Shown: positions 43,048-51,655, counted from the stretch's first letter. The stretch is 64,000 bases of DNA from DATASD01 sp035478835 (GCA_035478835.1 DATIJH010000002.1:326782-390781); one strand, 5' to 3'. Made by a program: numbers and translations. Notes: generated from the sequence alone by a model not told the origin.

Positions 43048-45624
43048 TCACTCGCGGCCGGCAAAGTACGCCTGCACGCCTTGCAGGTCGCGCTCCAGCC
43101 ACGCCACACGGTTTTCGAGCTCTTCAATTCCCATGGCAATATTGCGCGTCAGGGCAACGTCGTCCATTTTGGGCTCGAAAAATTCGCGGTATTCTTTGAG
43201 TAAGGCGCGAGTGCTGAAGGCGTTGGCGGCGTAACGCGGGAATCCGTCGTACGATTTATCGCCGCTAAAGGTATCCTCTAGCCATTCCCAATTAGCGCGA
43301 AGCCAATCCCAGGCTTGCGGGCGCGTGTAGCGGCTGCGCAGCATGTACGCCAGCCAGCGCATGATGTCCTGCGGGCGAATCTGGTCCTGGTCTTTTAAGC
43401 GATCGAGCAAGCGCTCCGTTTCATCTGGCAAGCGTGTACTGGTGAGTGCCGAGGCGATATCGTGCTTGAGGTCGGCGTTTGTGGTCTCGTGGTCGAGCTG
43501 GAGCAAATATTCGAATGCGCCGGGTGCGGCGTGGCGAACGGCCGTGTCCATGACGATAGCACGCAGCTCAGCCGGCACGGCTCCGGCGTCCTTCTTGTAC
43601 GCTTCAAACAAGCGGAGCGCTTCTTCGACGATCGCGGTGTGTTCGGCGTACACGCCAAGGCCGATGATCAGCGCGCGCAGCTTGGTGTCTTCGACCGGCT
43701 CGCCGCTGTGCTCTTTCCAGCCGAGGCGTTCAAATTGCACCTGAATAAGTTCGCGGATGAGCTGCTTAATCTTTGGCTCGAGCGTTTCGTCGGCGTCTAT
43801 AAAGCGGCGGCAATCGGCCAACGCGAGTGCCATGATGTCCCAAACCGGCTCTTTCGTTTCATCGGTGTATTTTTCGAGTAAGCGCAAAGTGATGGCAAAT
43901 GATTGTTGGCCGCCGCGAGCAAGCATGGAGCTATCGCTGAGCAGCATGAGCCGCTCGGCTACGCCTAATTTGCCGTTTTTTACGAGCTCGGCAATGGCCG
44001 CCGTGTGCTCGGGCCGGGTGTAGTGCACAATGTAATGGCCCTGCGCACCCTGGTTGACGCGCGCAAAGTCACTGGACTCCAGCGTTTGCCGTATCGAGGG
44101 TTTCTCGAGCAAAGCCGGTACATCATCCCGGTCACTGAGGGTTGGGATGGGCCACAGCCGCGCCGCGTCGGCCTTTTTGGCGTCAAGCAAAAAATGATGC
44201 TGGGCAAGTTCGAGCTCGCTGCCATTCTGCGTCACTTGCACCACCGGGTAACCGGATTGTACCAGCCACGGGTTCATAAACGCGCCTATGTCTTTGCCGC
44301 TGGCCGTGCTCAGCGCCTCCCATAAGTCGTCGCCGGTCGTGTTACTGTAGGCATGCTTGGTAAAGTAGGCTTTGAGGCCGCGGCGAAAGGCGTCTTTGCC
44401 AATGTATTGCATGAGCATACGCAGCAGGCGGCCACCCTTGGCGTACACGATTGACGGGTCAAAGATGGTCGAAATTTCGTCGGGGTGGTTGACGTCTGTT
44501 TGCACGGCTTGAACACCGGCGATCGAGTCGCGCCGCAGCGCCGAAAGCCCTTCCTGTGTGATAAACGAGTTCCAAATGTTCCACTCCGGGAATAGCGCGT
44601 CGGTGGCGACATACTCCATAACGTTCGCGAAACTTTCGTTCAGCCAGAGGTTGTTCCACCAGCGCATGGTCACAAGGTTGCCAAACCACTGGTGCGAAGT
44701 TTCATGCGCAATCACCGTACAAACCAGCTCGCGCGTGCTTTGTGATACGGTGGCCGGGTCTGCCAGTAAACAGACTTCGCGGTACGTTATGAGCCCCCAG
44801 TTTTCCATGGCGCCGCTCGAAAAGTCGGGCAGGGCAATGTGGTCGGCCTTGGCGAGTGGGTACGGCACGCCAAAGTACTCGTCAAAGAATTCAATAGAGC
44901 GCTTGGCAACGTCAAGGGCAAAGTCCAACGATTCTGAATTGTGAACTTTGGTGGCCCAAATGCCGACTTCTACGCCGCCGCTGGTCTTGGTTTGCTTGCG
45001 CTGCAAATCACCGTAGGCAAAAGCGAGCAGGTAGGTCGACATCTTGGGCGTGGGCTCAAACACAGTGAGCGTTTTGCCGTCCATTTGATGTGTGGAGGCG
45101 GCCGGCATGTTGCTGAGCGCGGTCTCGCCGGTGGGCGAAATGAGCGATAGGCTAAAGACGGCTTTGGCCTCGGGCTCGTCGATGCACGGGAAGGCTTCGC
45201 GGGCGTGGTGACTTTCAAACTGCGTGGCAATTAGTGAACGCTTTTGGCCGTCGAGCTCGTAATAACAGGGGTAGATACCGTGCATGGCGTCGGTGATAGG
45301 CGCCTCGAACTGCATCGTCACGACGTATTCGCCAGGGTACAGCAGCGCTTCGGTGTGCAGCCGGACTTCGTCCAGCGACTTGTGATGGTTGATGCGCGTA
45401 ACTGGAATTTCGTGCTCGCCTTTTTTATCTTTGCGGATGATCTTGGCTTCGGTTACCTTGAGGTCGTGCTGGTGGAATGTCAAGCGCTGCGCTGGCCGGC
45501 CTTTTTTGATCCCGGTGATGGTCACGCTGCCGGTGAGGCGCATGGCTTCACGCTCCGGTGCAAGCTCAAGATTATAATGCGACGGTTGGAATGTTTGAAA
45601 CAGGCGTTTGACTTTTTTGCTCAT
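43048..45624 (-). CDS. pepN: M1-family aminopeptidase
   Basis: An 858-residue zinc aminopeptidase removing N-terminal residues from peptides. GAMENWGLITYRE binds the N-terminus, HETSHQWFGNL (about residues 305-309) with the downstream NESFA Glu binds zinc, followed by the catalytic Tyr region and an ERAP1-like helical C-terminal domain. No signal peptide, so it acts on imported or internal peptides. Start predicted leaderless (minus-strand TAGAAT 45636 to 45631, six bases, ATG). One of the larger genes here, fitting a peptide-scavenging life. Confidence 0.97.
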   Translation of the reverse strand: MSKKVKRLFQTFQPSHYNLELAPEREAMRLTGSVTITGIKKGRPAQRLTFHQHDLKVTEAKIIRKDKKGEHEIPVTRINHHKSLDEVRLHTEALLYPGEYVVTMQFEAPITDAMHGIYPCYYELDGQKRSLIATQFESHHAREAFPCIDEPEAKAVFSLSLISPTGETALSNMPAASTHQMDGKTLTVFEPTPKMSTYLLAFAYGDLQRKQTKTSGGVEVGIWATKVHNSESLDFALDVAKRSIEFFDEYFGVPYPLAKADHIALPDFSSGAMENWGLITYREVCLLADPATVSQSTRELVCTVIAHETSHQWFGNLVTMRWWNNLWLNESFANVMEYVATDALFPEWNIWNSFITQEGLSALRRDSIAGVQAVQTDVNHPDEISTIFDPSIVYAKGGRLLRMLMQYIGKDAFRRGLKAYFTKHAYSNTTGDDLWEALSTASGKDIGAFMNPWLVQSGYPVVQVTQNGSELELAQHHFLLDAKKADAARLWPIPTLSDRDDVPALLEKPSIRQTLESSDFARVNQGAQGHYIVHYTRPEHTAAIAELVKNGKLGVAERLMLLSDSSMLARGGQQSFAITLRLLEKYTDETKEPVWDIMALALADCRRFIDADETLEPKIKQLIRELIQVQFERLGWKEHSGEPVEDTKLRALIIGLGVYAEHTAIVEEALRLFEAYKKDAGAVPAELRAIVMDTAVRHAAPGAFEYLLQLDHETTNADLKHDIASALTSTRLPDETERLLDRLKDQDQIRPQDIMRWLAYMLRSRYTRPQAWDWLRANWEWLEDTFSGDKSYDGFPRYAANAFSTRALLKEYREFFEPKMDDVALTRNIAMGIEELENRVAWLERDLQGVQAYFAGRE

Positions 45625-45654
45625 TATCCCATTCTAGCATGCAAGAAATCATTT

Positions 45655-46143
45655 TTAAGCAAATAAGCGAGCAGTCTGACTCTCCTTAAAACACACCGGA
45701 TTCGACGGGTCCGCCACAAAGATGGCCGCGGTTTCTACTAGCAGTTTTCGGAGCGCATCTTTGTTGAGCTGGCCAAACGCCGTAAAGCTAAAGTTATTGT
45801 TGCCGCTCCGCGTACACTGTAAGTCGGCTTTGTAGAAGTTTATAATGGGCTGGCTGGCTTTGGTGACGCTAAAATATATGCTAACGTAATTTTTTTGGAT
45901 GGCCACACCAATAACTGGCCAGTCGATGGCGTCATTACTATTCTTCTTAGGTTTGTAACTAAATGTGCCGTAGCCGAGCATTTTAAACGTCATGCCCGGC
46001 TCGTCCGGCCCAACATTGTAGAACCAGGGTTTTAACACCGGTGCGCATTCGCGGATAAGCGCATCAAGATCTTGCAGGTCTTGTCCGGATTTTTTGGCCG
46101 CGGCTATATATTCTTGGCGACTGTTTGCGTTGACTTTATGCAT
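45655..46143 (-). CDS. DUF1801-like protein
   Basis: A 162-residue soluble protein resembling the DUF1801/YdhG family: the GYGTFSYKPKKNSNDAIDWPVIGVAIQKNYVSIYFS stretch (about residues 56-91) is the conserved beta-sheet core. Function of the family is unknown. Predicted leaderless: minus-strand TATAAT (46155 to 46150), six bases, ATG. Confidence 0.8.
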   Translation of the reverse strand: MHKVNANSRQEYIAAAKKSGQDLQDLDALIRECAPVLKPWFYNVGPDEPGMTFKMLGYGTFSYKPKKNSNDAIDWPVIGVAIQKNYVSIYFSVTKASQPIINFYKADLQCTRSGNNNFSFTAFGQLNKDALRKLLVETAAIFVADPSNPVCFKESQTARLFA

Positions 46144-46210
46144 GCACCTATTATAACGCGTGCAGATTTAATAGAGCAGATCAGACGCACGCGGAACAAT
46201 AATTGCTGAG

Positions 46211-46774
46211 CTACAATTCGCGCAGCGCAACAGTAACGAGCGTTTCGATAGCCGGATGAGCAAAACTATGGTCTGCGTCCAGGATGAGCGTTTTCATAAC
46301 TTCTCGCGCTTCTGATGGCACGTCGACAATGCCAGCGGCATGGCTGTGCATAGCGTTTGCGATTACATCGTCAAATTCATAGGCCCTGCAAAACGGGTCG
46401 TCCCGTTCGACGTCGGACGAAAACGTGCCAATGGGCTTAATACTGCCATATGGCGGCAGTATATATGCTCCGCAATGCGTATTGGCCGTGCCGCAAGGCT
46501 GCTGTCGTGGAATTTCTTGCCCGTACGCGGTTAGAGAATGGTTCTCTGTCACGATAGTGCCATCATTTTTAACCACCGCGCCAGCCATCCACCACCTTGA
46601 GGCCTCAACGTCACAATATCTGGCGATCGTTAACATCCCAATGCTATCTCCAAAACGATATGCGGCCCGATGCTTGGTGAGATCTAATGCCCGCGCGATA
46701 GCACGCTGTTTGAGTCGCGTTATTTCATCTTGGTTGGCTTGCTCGGCGCCTGTGATTTGCTCGAATGAAGCCAT
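46211..46774 (-). CDS. Unknown soluble protein
   Basis: A 187-residue protein with no recognised family. It has a helical, Arg-rich N-terminus, Cys residues in QQPCGTANTHCGAYILP, and several His residues near the end. A TATAAT on the minus strand (10 bases before the ATG) suggests a very short leader. Divergent from nusA. Confidence 0.68.
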   Translation of the reverse strand: MASFEQITGAEQANQDEITRLKQRAIARALDLTKHRAAYRFGDSIGMLTIARYCDVEASRWWMAGAVVKNDGTIVTENHSLTAYGQEIPRQQPCGTANTHCGAYILPPYGSIKPIGTFSSDVERDDPFCRAYEFDDVIANAMHSHAAGIVDVPSEAREVMKTLILDADHSFAHPAIETLVTVALREL

Positions 46775-46827
46775 AGTTTTGTATATTATACGAGTAGGTT
46801 ACATAATTAACAATACATGGAGTCAGT

Positions 46828-46892
46828 TTGACAGCGAGGGTTAGCTTTGCTACAGTAAGAGTGTTCGGTCGGCCACAGTGGTCGGCTTTTTT
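46828..46892 (+). promoter_or_regulatory. nusA promoter with terminator-like hairpin at the transcript start
   Basis: TTGACA 46828-46833, 17 bases, TACAGT 46851-46856; start about 46863. Six bases later a 7-bp stem TCGGCCA/TGGTCGG (46869-46875, 46879-46885, two G-U pairs) is followed by C and six T. It looks like an attenuator or a 5'-protecting hairpin for nusA. Confidence 0.6.
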
Positions 46893-46926
46893 CGTATCAG
46901 CGACCTAAAAAGAAAGGACTACCCCT

Positions 46927-48093
46927 ATGGACGATCTCGATGTGAAACAACTGGTAATGGCTGTACGCGCCATTGCCGAAGAAAAAAACCTGCCCGAAGA
47001 CACTGTTCGTGAAGTAGTTGAGCAAGCCCTGGCTGCCGCCTACCGCCGCGATTACGGTGAGCGCGAGCAAGAAGTGCGCGTAACTATGAACCTCACAAGC
47101 GGCCAAGTCGACGCTTACGTCAGCAAAGAAGTTGTCGAGAAAGTTGAAAACCCGGCCTACGAAATTACTTTGAGCGAGGCGCAAGCCATGCAAAAGAACG
47201 CCAAGCTCGGCGACCTCGTGGAAGTCCATGAAAAGGTCGAAAACTTTGGCCGCGTTGCTGCACAGACCGCTAAGCAGGTTATTTTGCAGCGTCTCCGCGA
47301 AGCTGAGCGTGAAATCGTCATGGCGGAGTACGAAGACAAGATCGGCACCGTTATCAACGCCCTCGTCGCCCGCGTCGAAGGCAACATTGTGCGCGTTGAG
47401 CTCGGCAAAGCCCAGGGCATCATGCCGCGCAGTGAGCAAATCCAAGGCGAACGCTACTACCCGGGCCAACGCCTCAAGGTTTACCTCAAAGATGTCGAAC
47501 GCGGCTTCCGCGGTCCGCAGCTGGTCGTCTCGCGCGGCAGTAAAGAGTTCATCGAGTGGCTGTTCCGCGGCGAAGTACCAGAAATGGAAAACGGCGCTGT
47601 CGAGATCCGCGCCATCGCCCGCGAGGCTGGTATTCGCACCAAACTCGCCGTATTCAGCACCGTACAAGGTGTTGATCCGGTCGGCACCTTTGTTGGTGGC
47701 CACGGTACCCGCGTAAACGCGGTCATGAGCGAAATCGGTGAACAGGAAAAGATCGACATCATTGTCTGGAGTGACGACACCGTCGGCTACATTACCAACG
47801 CGCTCAGCCCAACCAAAGTTGTTTCGGTCAAGATTGACGAAGCTAGCAAGAAAGCACTCGTCACCGTGCCGGAAGACCAGCTCAGCATCGCTATTGGCAA
47901 GGGTGGCCAAAACGTACGCCTCGCCAGCAAACTGACGGGTTACGAGCTGGACATCGAAGCCGAAAAAACTGCGGCCCCAGCCCCCGTAGCCAACGAGGAA
48001 AAAGTCGAGGCTAAGCCAGTCACGCAAAAACTCAAAAAGAAGAGTGAGCTCGAAAACAGCCTGCTCGAAGCCATCGAAGAGCACGGCGAGTAA
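46927..48093 (+). CDS. nusA: Transcription elongation/termination factor NusA
   Basis: A 388-residue factor that binds RNA polymerase and nascent RNA at pauses. N-terminal polymerase-binding domain, S1 domain (about 130-200, GTVINALVARVEGNIVRVELG), KH1 and KH2 (VDPVGTFVGGHGTRVNAVMSEIGEQEKIDI, IAIGKGGQNVRLASKLTGYELDI), then a short Lys/Glu-rich tail. No C-terminal acidic repeats, as in most Gram-positive NusA. AAAGGA precedes the ATG. Monocistronic, ending at a strong terminator. Confidence 0.97.
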   Translation: MDDLDVKQLVMAVRAIAEEKNLPEDTVREVVEQALAAAYRRDYGEREQEVRVTMNLTSGQVDAYVSKEVVEKVENPAYEITLSEAQAMQKNAKLGDLVEVHEKVENFGRVAAQTAKQVILQRLREAEREIVMAEYEDKIGTVINALVARVEGNIVRVELGKAQGIMPRSEQIQGERYYPGQRLKVYLKDVERGFRGPQLVVSRGSKEFIEWLFRGEVPEMENGAVEIRAIAREAGIRTKLAVFSTVQGVDPVGTFVGGHGTRVNAVMSEIGEQEKIDIIVWSDDTVGYITNALSPTKVVSVKIDEASKKALVTVPEDQLSIAIGKGGQNVRLASKLTGYELDIEAEKTAAPAPVANEEKVEAKPVTQKLKKKSELENSLLEAIEEHGE

Positions 48094-48108
48094 ATCGCCA
48101 AACCTCTA

Positions 48109-48155
48109 AAATTAAAAACGCCAGGGAGAACAAACCCGGCGTTTTTAATTTTTCA
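48109..48155 (+). terminator. Intrinsic terminator of nusA
   Basis: A perfect 14-bp stem AAATTAAAAACGCC/GGCGTTTTTAATTT (48109-48122, 48138-48151) followed by TTC. Confidence 0.9.
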
Positions 48156-48218
48156 AAATATACATATTGCTTACGCATACCGGGTGCGCTATATTTAGAC
48201 TTTGTGTTTTTGTGTTCC

Positions 48219-48261
48219 TTGCCCGCATTGCCGGGCAATTACATTTTTAAAAAACAGGAGG
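48219..48261 (+). promoter_or_regulatory. Hairpin plus conserved leader of first paralog
   Basis: A 7-bp hairpin TTGCCCG/CGGGCAA (48219-48225, 48232-48238) leads into a 30-base block ending in AGGAGG (48232-48261) that is identical to 49221-49250 before the second paralog. Confidence 0.7.
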
Positions 48262-48265
48262 ATCA

Positions 48266-49189
48266 ATGGCGTTAGAGGAACGATTAGCGAACTTTCAGGC
48301 AGCGCATGACGAGCTCGCAGATGCTTACGGCGCGCACGGACTCGGTATGCCACCGCACGCTGTCAGTGAAGCGGTATACACCAATGTATTTTTTAATGTC
48401 CTTGGTGGTGGGTTCGCTAATGATCAATTTCAGCCGGATGTTAGTTTAATTGAGGGTGTAGTTCCAGAAAACGTACCGTACTTTGAAGGTGTACGGGCAG
48501 CTATCCGCCAAAACCCCGAGTCGCCGCGGCCCGAAACAATTCAGCTTGGCAGGATGTATGGGCGTTGGCTTGCATCGGCCACAGAACTGGGATTTTATAA
48601 AGCCAACGCCAACAATGCCATATCTATTGGCAACGATGCCATAACAACCAAGGAGGGTAGTGCCCCACTTAAAGTGCGGGAAGGTAATGTAATCGAGTAC
48701 GGCATGGGCATTAACGGCCTATTGACGCACCGCGAAAATCTGCAAAATGGAGCGTACCGACTCGTCCACATCGGTAAAAGCCCGCTTGAAAATGCGATGC
48801 TTGACGGTATAGCTGATTTTTATAGCGTCGATGAGTCGCAGCTCGTGCTCGAAGACGCCGGCATCACAAGTGTGACAAGTGATCTTTTGCGGAACGGAGG
48901 TTGTAGTAACGAAACTGATGCGATCATCGCATCGTATGTGCAAATGGCAGATGATCTTCCTGTCGGCATTCGCAATGCATACGACCTTTTGCGGCCGGGC
49001 GGCATGTTAGCGTTGCGTGGACCTAAGTACGATAGAACCGGAACCGGTTATGAGCAGGCTGCCGAGACTGCTGTACGGACGTTCGGCTCCGAGGCCGTTA
49101 TGCTGAACCAGGACTTTGACTCTGTTTCTCCCGATGGTACAAAAACGGCGCCAAGCCTTACCATGATTGTGCAAAAGCCTGAAAATTAG
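48266..49189 (+). CDS. Methyltransferase-like protein, tandem paralog 1
   Basis: A 307-residue soluble protein. Residues about 135-250 follow a class I SAM-methyltransferase order: VIEYGMGINGLLTHRE (motif I-like), an acidic strand end (YSVDESQLVLED), ETDAIIASYV and LLRPGGMLALRG (post-motif III loop). The N-terminal 110 residues are a separate helical domain. It is clearly homologous to the next gene along its whole length, with about half the residues shared. Substrate unknown; fold call is by motif only. Confidence 0.72.
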   Translation: MALEERLANFQAAHDELADAYGAHGLGMPPHAVSEAVYTNVFFNVLGGGFANDQFQPDVSLIEGVVPENVPYFEGVRAAIRQNPESPRPETIQLGRMYGRWLASATELGFYKANANNAISIGNDAITTKEGSAPLKVREGNVIEYGMGINGLLTHRENLQNGAYRLVHIGKSPLENAMLDGIADFYSVDESQLVLEDAGITSVTSDLLRNGGCSNETDAIIASYVQMADDLPVGIRNAYDLLRPGGMLALRGPKYDRTGTGYEQAAETAVRTFGSEAVMLNQDFDSVSPDGTKTAPSLTMIVQKPEN

Positions 49190-49201
49190 GCTTATGTTTT
49201 T
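49171..49201 (+). terminator. Stop-codon hairpin after paralog 1
   Basis: AAGCCT-GAAAATT-AGGCTT (49175-49193), containing the TAG stop, then ATGTTTTT. The 31 bases 49171-49201 are identical to 50157-50187. Weak intrinsic terminator. Confidence 0.6.
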
Positions 49202-49208
49202 GCGTTCA

Positions 49209-49250
49209 TGCCTGCTTGCGCGGGCAATTACATTTTTAAAAAACAGGAGG
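49209..49250 (+). promoter_or_regulatory. Hairpin plus conserved leader of second paralog
   Basis: TGCCTGC/GCGGGCA (49209-49215, 49220-49226) forms a 7-bp hairpin with one G-U, the left arm differing from the first copy while pairing is kept; then the 30-base block shared with 48232-48261. Confidence 0.7.
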
Positions 49251-49254
49251 GTAG

Positions 49255-50175
49255 ATGCCGACAGTTAAACAAACATGGGGGTTACTTAGGACGCACGGCA
49301 AAGTCGCCAAGGCTTATGAGGCGCATGGTTTTGGCAAGCCGCCAGTGCCACTAGCCCTAAGTCAACAATATTTTGATACCATGATTGACATACTTGGGGG
49401 TGCCTTTACGCCGGACCAGTTTCCTCCGGTGCCGAGCATACCCCATCTAGACCCGGGTAATGTATCGTATTTTACTGAGGTACAAGCCACTATTCAGCAA
49501 AATGCCGAAAAGCCGTCACCTGAAACGGAGCGACTGGGCAAGGCATATGGACGCTGGCTCGCCGCCTATGTGGATGTATATCCTTCAAAGCGCAGGCTTG
49601 AAACTGTCCCCAAGATTGCCTCAAAGCGCATTTTCACTCGGGCAGGTTCCGCGCCTTTTGAAACGAAAAAGGGCAGCATCATTGAATATGGCATGGGCAT
49701 TAATGGCTTGCTTACGCACCGCGATAGCCTGACTAATAAGCGATATCGCGCCATACACATCGGCGCGAGCGCACTAGAAAACCTCGTGCTCGACGGCATG
49801 GCCGATCGCTATAGCATTGATGAGTCGCAGCTTGTACTGGACGACAGGGGTATTACCGCCGTTACGACCGACCTTGTAAGTGGGTATGAATGCTGTGGTG
49901 AAACCGATGCGATTATCGGTTCGTACGTGCAAGGCGCTCCGGATTTAAAAGAGGGCATTTATAACGCGCCCGAGCTTCTTCGTCCCGGCGGCTTGCTTGT
50001 ACTGGAGGGATACGGACAGCTCCGTGGCGGCACAGGTTACGAAGCAGCCGCTGAAACTGCCATACAAGTTTTTGGCCCCGACGCAGTAGTCGCGGACGAA
50101 GCGTTCAAGGTGATATCGCCGTATGGCGACGAGCAGCCAGCCCGTAGTATCATCCTGCAAAAGCCTGAAAATTAG
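49255..50175 (+). CDS. Methyltransferase-like protein, tandem paralog 2
   Basis: A 306-residue homolog of the preceding gene. Shared blocks are IIEYGMGINGLLTHRD, YRAIHIGASALENLVLDGMAD, DESQLVLDD, ETDAIIGSYVQ, LLRPGGLLVLEG and the C-terminal ILQKPEN. The proteins have diverged while their leader and stop hairpins stayed identical. AGGAGG precedes the ATG. The pair may form a heterodimer or act on related substrates (inference). Confidence 0.72.
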   Translation: MPTVKQTWGLLRTHGKVAKAYEAHGFGKPPVPLALSQQYFDTMIDILGGAFTPDQFPPVPSIPHLDPGNVSYFTEVQATIQQNAEKPSPETERLGKAYGRWLAAYVDVYPSKRRLETVPKIASKRIFTRAGSAPFETKKGSIIEYGMGINGLLTHRDSLTNKRYRAIHIGASALENLVLDGMADRYSIDESQLVLDDRGITAVTTDLVSGYECCGETDAIIGSYVQGAPDLKEGIYNAPELLRPGGLLVLEGYGQLRGGTGYEAAAETAIQVFGPDAVVADEAFKVISPYGDEQPARSIILQKPEN

Positions 50176-50187
50176 GCTTATGTTTTT
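50157..50187 (+). terminator. Stop-codon hairpin after paralog 2
   Basis: Second copy of the 31-base block with AAGCCT/AGGCTT stem (50161-50179) and ATGTTTTT. Confidence 0.6.
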
Positions 50188-50198
50188 AGACAAAATCG

Positions 50199-50241
50199 CC
50201 TATACTTAGGTACACACGCTGAGTGTAGCTAAGTATAGGAG
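50199..50241 (+). promoter_or_regulatory. Large palindrome before the HD gene
   Basis: CCTATACTTAG (50199-50209) and CTAAGTATAGG (50229-50239) are perfect inverted repeats; inside them TACAC/GTGTA (50211-50215, 50223-50227) pair as well. The left arm holds a -10 candidate TATACT (50201-50206), the right arm overlaps the AGGAG ribosome site (50237-50241). Operator or translation-control hairpin. Confidence 0.7.
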
Positions 50242-50246
50242 CGTGC

Positions 50247-51071
50247 ATGGCCGTTGCCGCTGAGGCGAATCCGTTCGCCAATATGCGTATCCCGGAAATA
50301 AACCGATTGGGCACTGAAGCGCTCAAAAGTGCCGTGCAAATTGAACTGCAAGAAAGAGAGTTGTGGGACGACCCGGAAGTGCGCTGGGCGTTTGATTTTA
50401 GTATGCGCATGCACGAGCACGATACGCGCTGTGACGGCTCGTACCAAAATCACCTCTTGCGCACCGCCATGTGGGGTGTGCGCGAGTTCGATACCCGTAA
50501 TGCCGAACTCGCAAAATTATTGCTGCTGCATGATGTTGTTGAGGACCATGCGCCGGAGATCCTACGGGAATTCGGCGCTGGTTTGCAATTGGGCGGCCCG
50601 CTGCGTGACCAAGCAATTGTTGCGCTTAGCGAGAGTGGCCAGCTGTCGCGTTCGGCAACCGTGGCGGCGCTTGAGCACATAAGCTATCCTTCGCTTGAGG
50701 GCGCTACGTCGCTTGAGCATCGGCAGCGGTATGCGCGCTTTGTATCGCAGGTTACGCTCGCCGATCCGCTATCTGCCGCCGGCAAAATAGCCGATCGCAT
50801 TGATAACCGAAACGGCAATAAATATAACCCAAACCCCAAGCTGCAGCGGCGTCTCGATATAAAGTATTTCGTCGACAATCACTTGCTGCGCGAAGCGGTG
50901 TACGCGCGCGGCTCGCTTATACCGGATCATCGCAAAGACTTTATCGACGCCGCGTTAGTTAATGGCCACGAGGAGGCAAAGGAGCGGCTAATGCGGCCAA
51001 CACCGCTCGAACCGGCATTATCGGGTGAGCAGGTCGAGGCGCTGACGCTCGAATCGCTCTTGGCGGCGTGA
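50247..51071 (+). CDS. HD-domain phosphohydrolase-like protein
   Basis: A 274-residue soluble protein with RSH-type HD hydrolase features: an early helix with H-x-D-T-R (FSMRMHEHDTRCDGS and NHLLRTAMWG), LLLLHDVVEDHAPE (about residues 90-103) and KIADRIDNRNGNKYN (about 180-194), the counterparts of the HD pair and the distal KxADRxDN motif of Mesh1/SpoT hydrolases. It could degrade (p)ppGpp or another nucleotide. No synthetase or TGS domain follows. The upstream palindrome suggests tight control. Confidence 0.75.
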   Translation: MAVAAEANPFANMRIPEINRLGTEALKSAVQIELQERELWDDPEVRWAFDFSMRMHEHDTRCDGSYQNHLLRTAMWGVREFDTRNAELAKLLLLHDVVEDHAPEILREFGAGLQLGGPLRDQAIVALSESGQLSRSATVAALEHISYPSLEGATSLEHRQRYARFVSQVTLADPLSAAGKIADRIDNRNGNKYNPNPKLQRRLDIKYFVDNHLLREAVYARGSLIPDHRKDFIDAALVNGHEEAKERLMRPTPLEPALSGEQVEALTLESLLAA

Positions 51072-51097
51072 GTTTATCACAACGTGCGCCTGTAAGG

Positions 51098-51152
51098 CTG
51101 TGAACAATATCACAGATTGACAAATAAACGAGCTTATGGTATTATTTTAGCC
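51098..51152 (+). promoter_or_regulatory. CRP/FNR-like site and leaderless promoter
   Basis: CTGTGA-ACAATA-TCACAG (51098-51115) matches the TGTGA-N6-TCACA consensus. TTGACA 51117-51122, 17 bases, TATTAT 51140-51145 follow; start about 51152, one base before the ATG. The site is centred about 45 bases upstream of the start. Confidence 0.65.
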
Positions 51153-51650
51153 ATGGAAATGAGTCCTGGCTACGAACTTCCGCTTGCATGCGATACCGCA
51201 TGCGGTGGCAGTTGTTGCCGTGGGGATCGTTACATTGCTGCGACGCAAGCACAGATGGACTTTATGGAGGCGAGTGGCAATAACTTTGAAGTGGTTATCC
51301 CTCCAGTAGAGGACACTAACTGGGCTGACCCTGCAAACTTGCCTGAATTGATGACACGCAGCTCGTCAGACTTTGACTCAAGGACTGTTCAGAATATTGC
51401 GCAAGAACTGCAAGCAGGCGAAGGTATGTTTCATGCAACCGAACCTTGCAAACAGTTGGATGCTGACGGCAAATGTACTGTCTATAATGATCCAAATCGG
51501 CCAGCAGGTTGCGAAAGGCTGGCGATCGGTGGCCATTTTTGCCTTGAAATACGCCGAGGTTATGGTGTCGAGGGTAAACCGCAGCCGCAAAAGGTTGACC
51601 TTGCAAATGTTGCCGATCTGCTGCAGATGCTTCGCAAGCGGGCTAGTTAA
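51153..51650 (+). CDS. YkgJ-like Cys-cluster protein
   Basis: A 165-residue protein with a metal-binding Cys pattern: C13, C17, C21 and C22 (ACDTACGGSCC) and a second group EPCKQLDADGKCTVYNDPNRPAGCERL plus a later HFC. This is the order of the YkgJ/UPF0153 family, thought to bind zinc or an iron-sulfur cluster; function unknown. The ATG at 51153 is supported by the promoter; an earlier in-frame TTG lies within it. Confidence 0.82.
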   Translation: MEMSPGYELPLACDTACGGSCCRGDRYIAATQAQMDFMEASGNNFEVVIPPVEDTNWADPANLPELMTRSSSDFDSRTVQNIAQELQAGEGMFHATEPCKQLDADGKCTVYNDPNRPAGCERLAIGGHFCLEIRRGYGVEGKPQPQKVDLANVADLLQMLRKRAS

Positions 51651-51655
51651 ATAAA

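Noticed and set aside
46897..48084. 395-codon open frame antisense to nusA
   Set aside because: Mirror of NusA codon bias; no ribosome site, Phe/Leu/Asp/Ala-biased product without domains, and nusA is certain.
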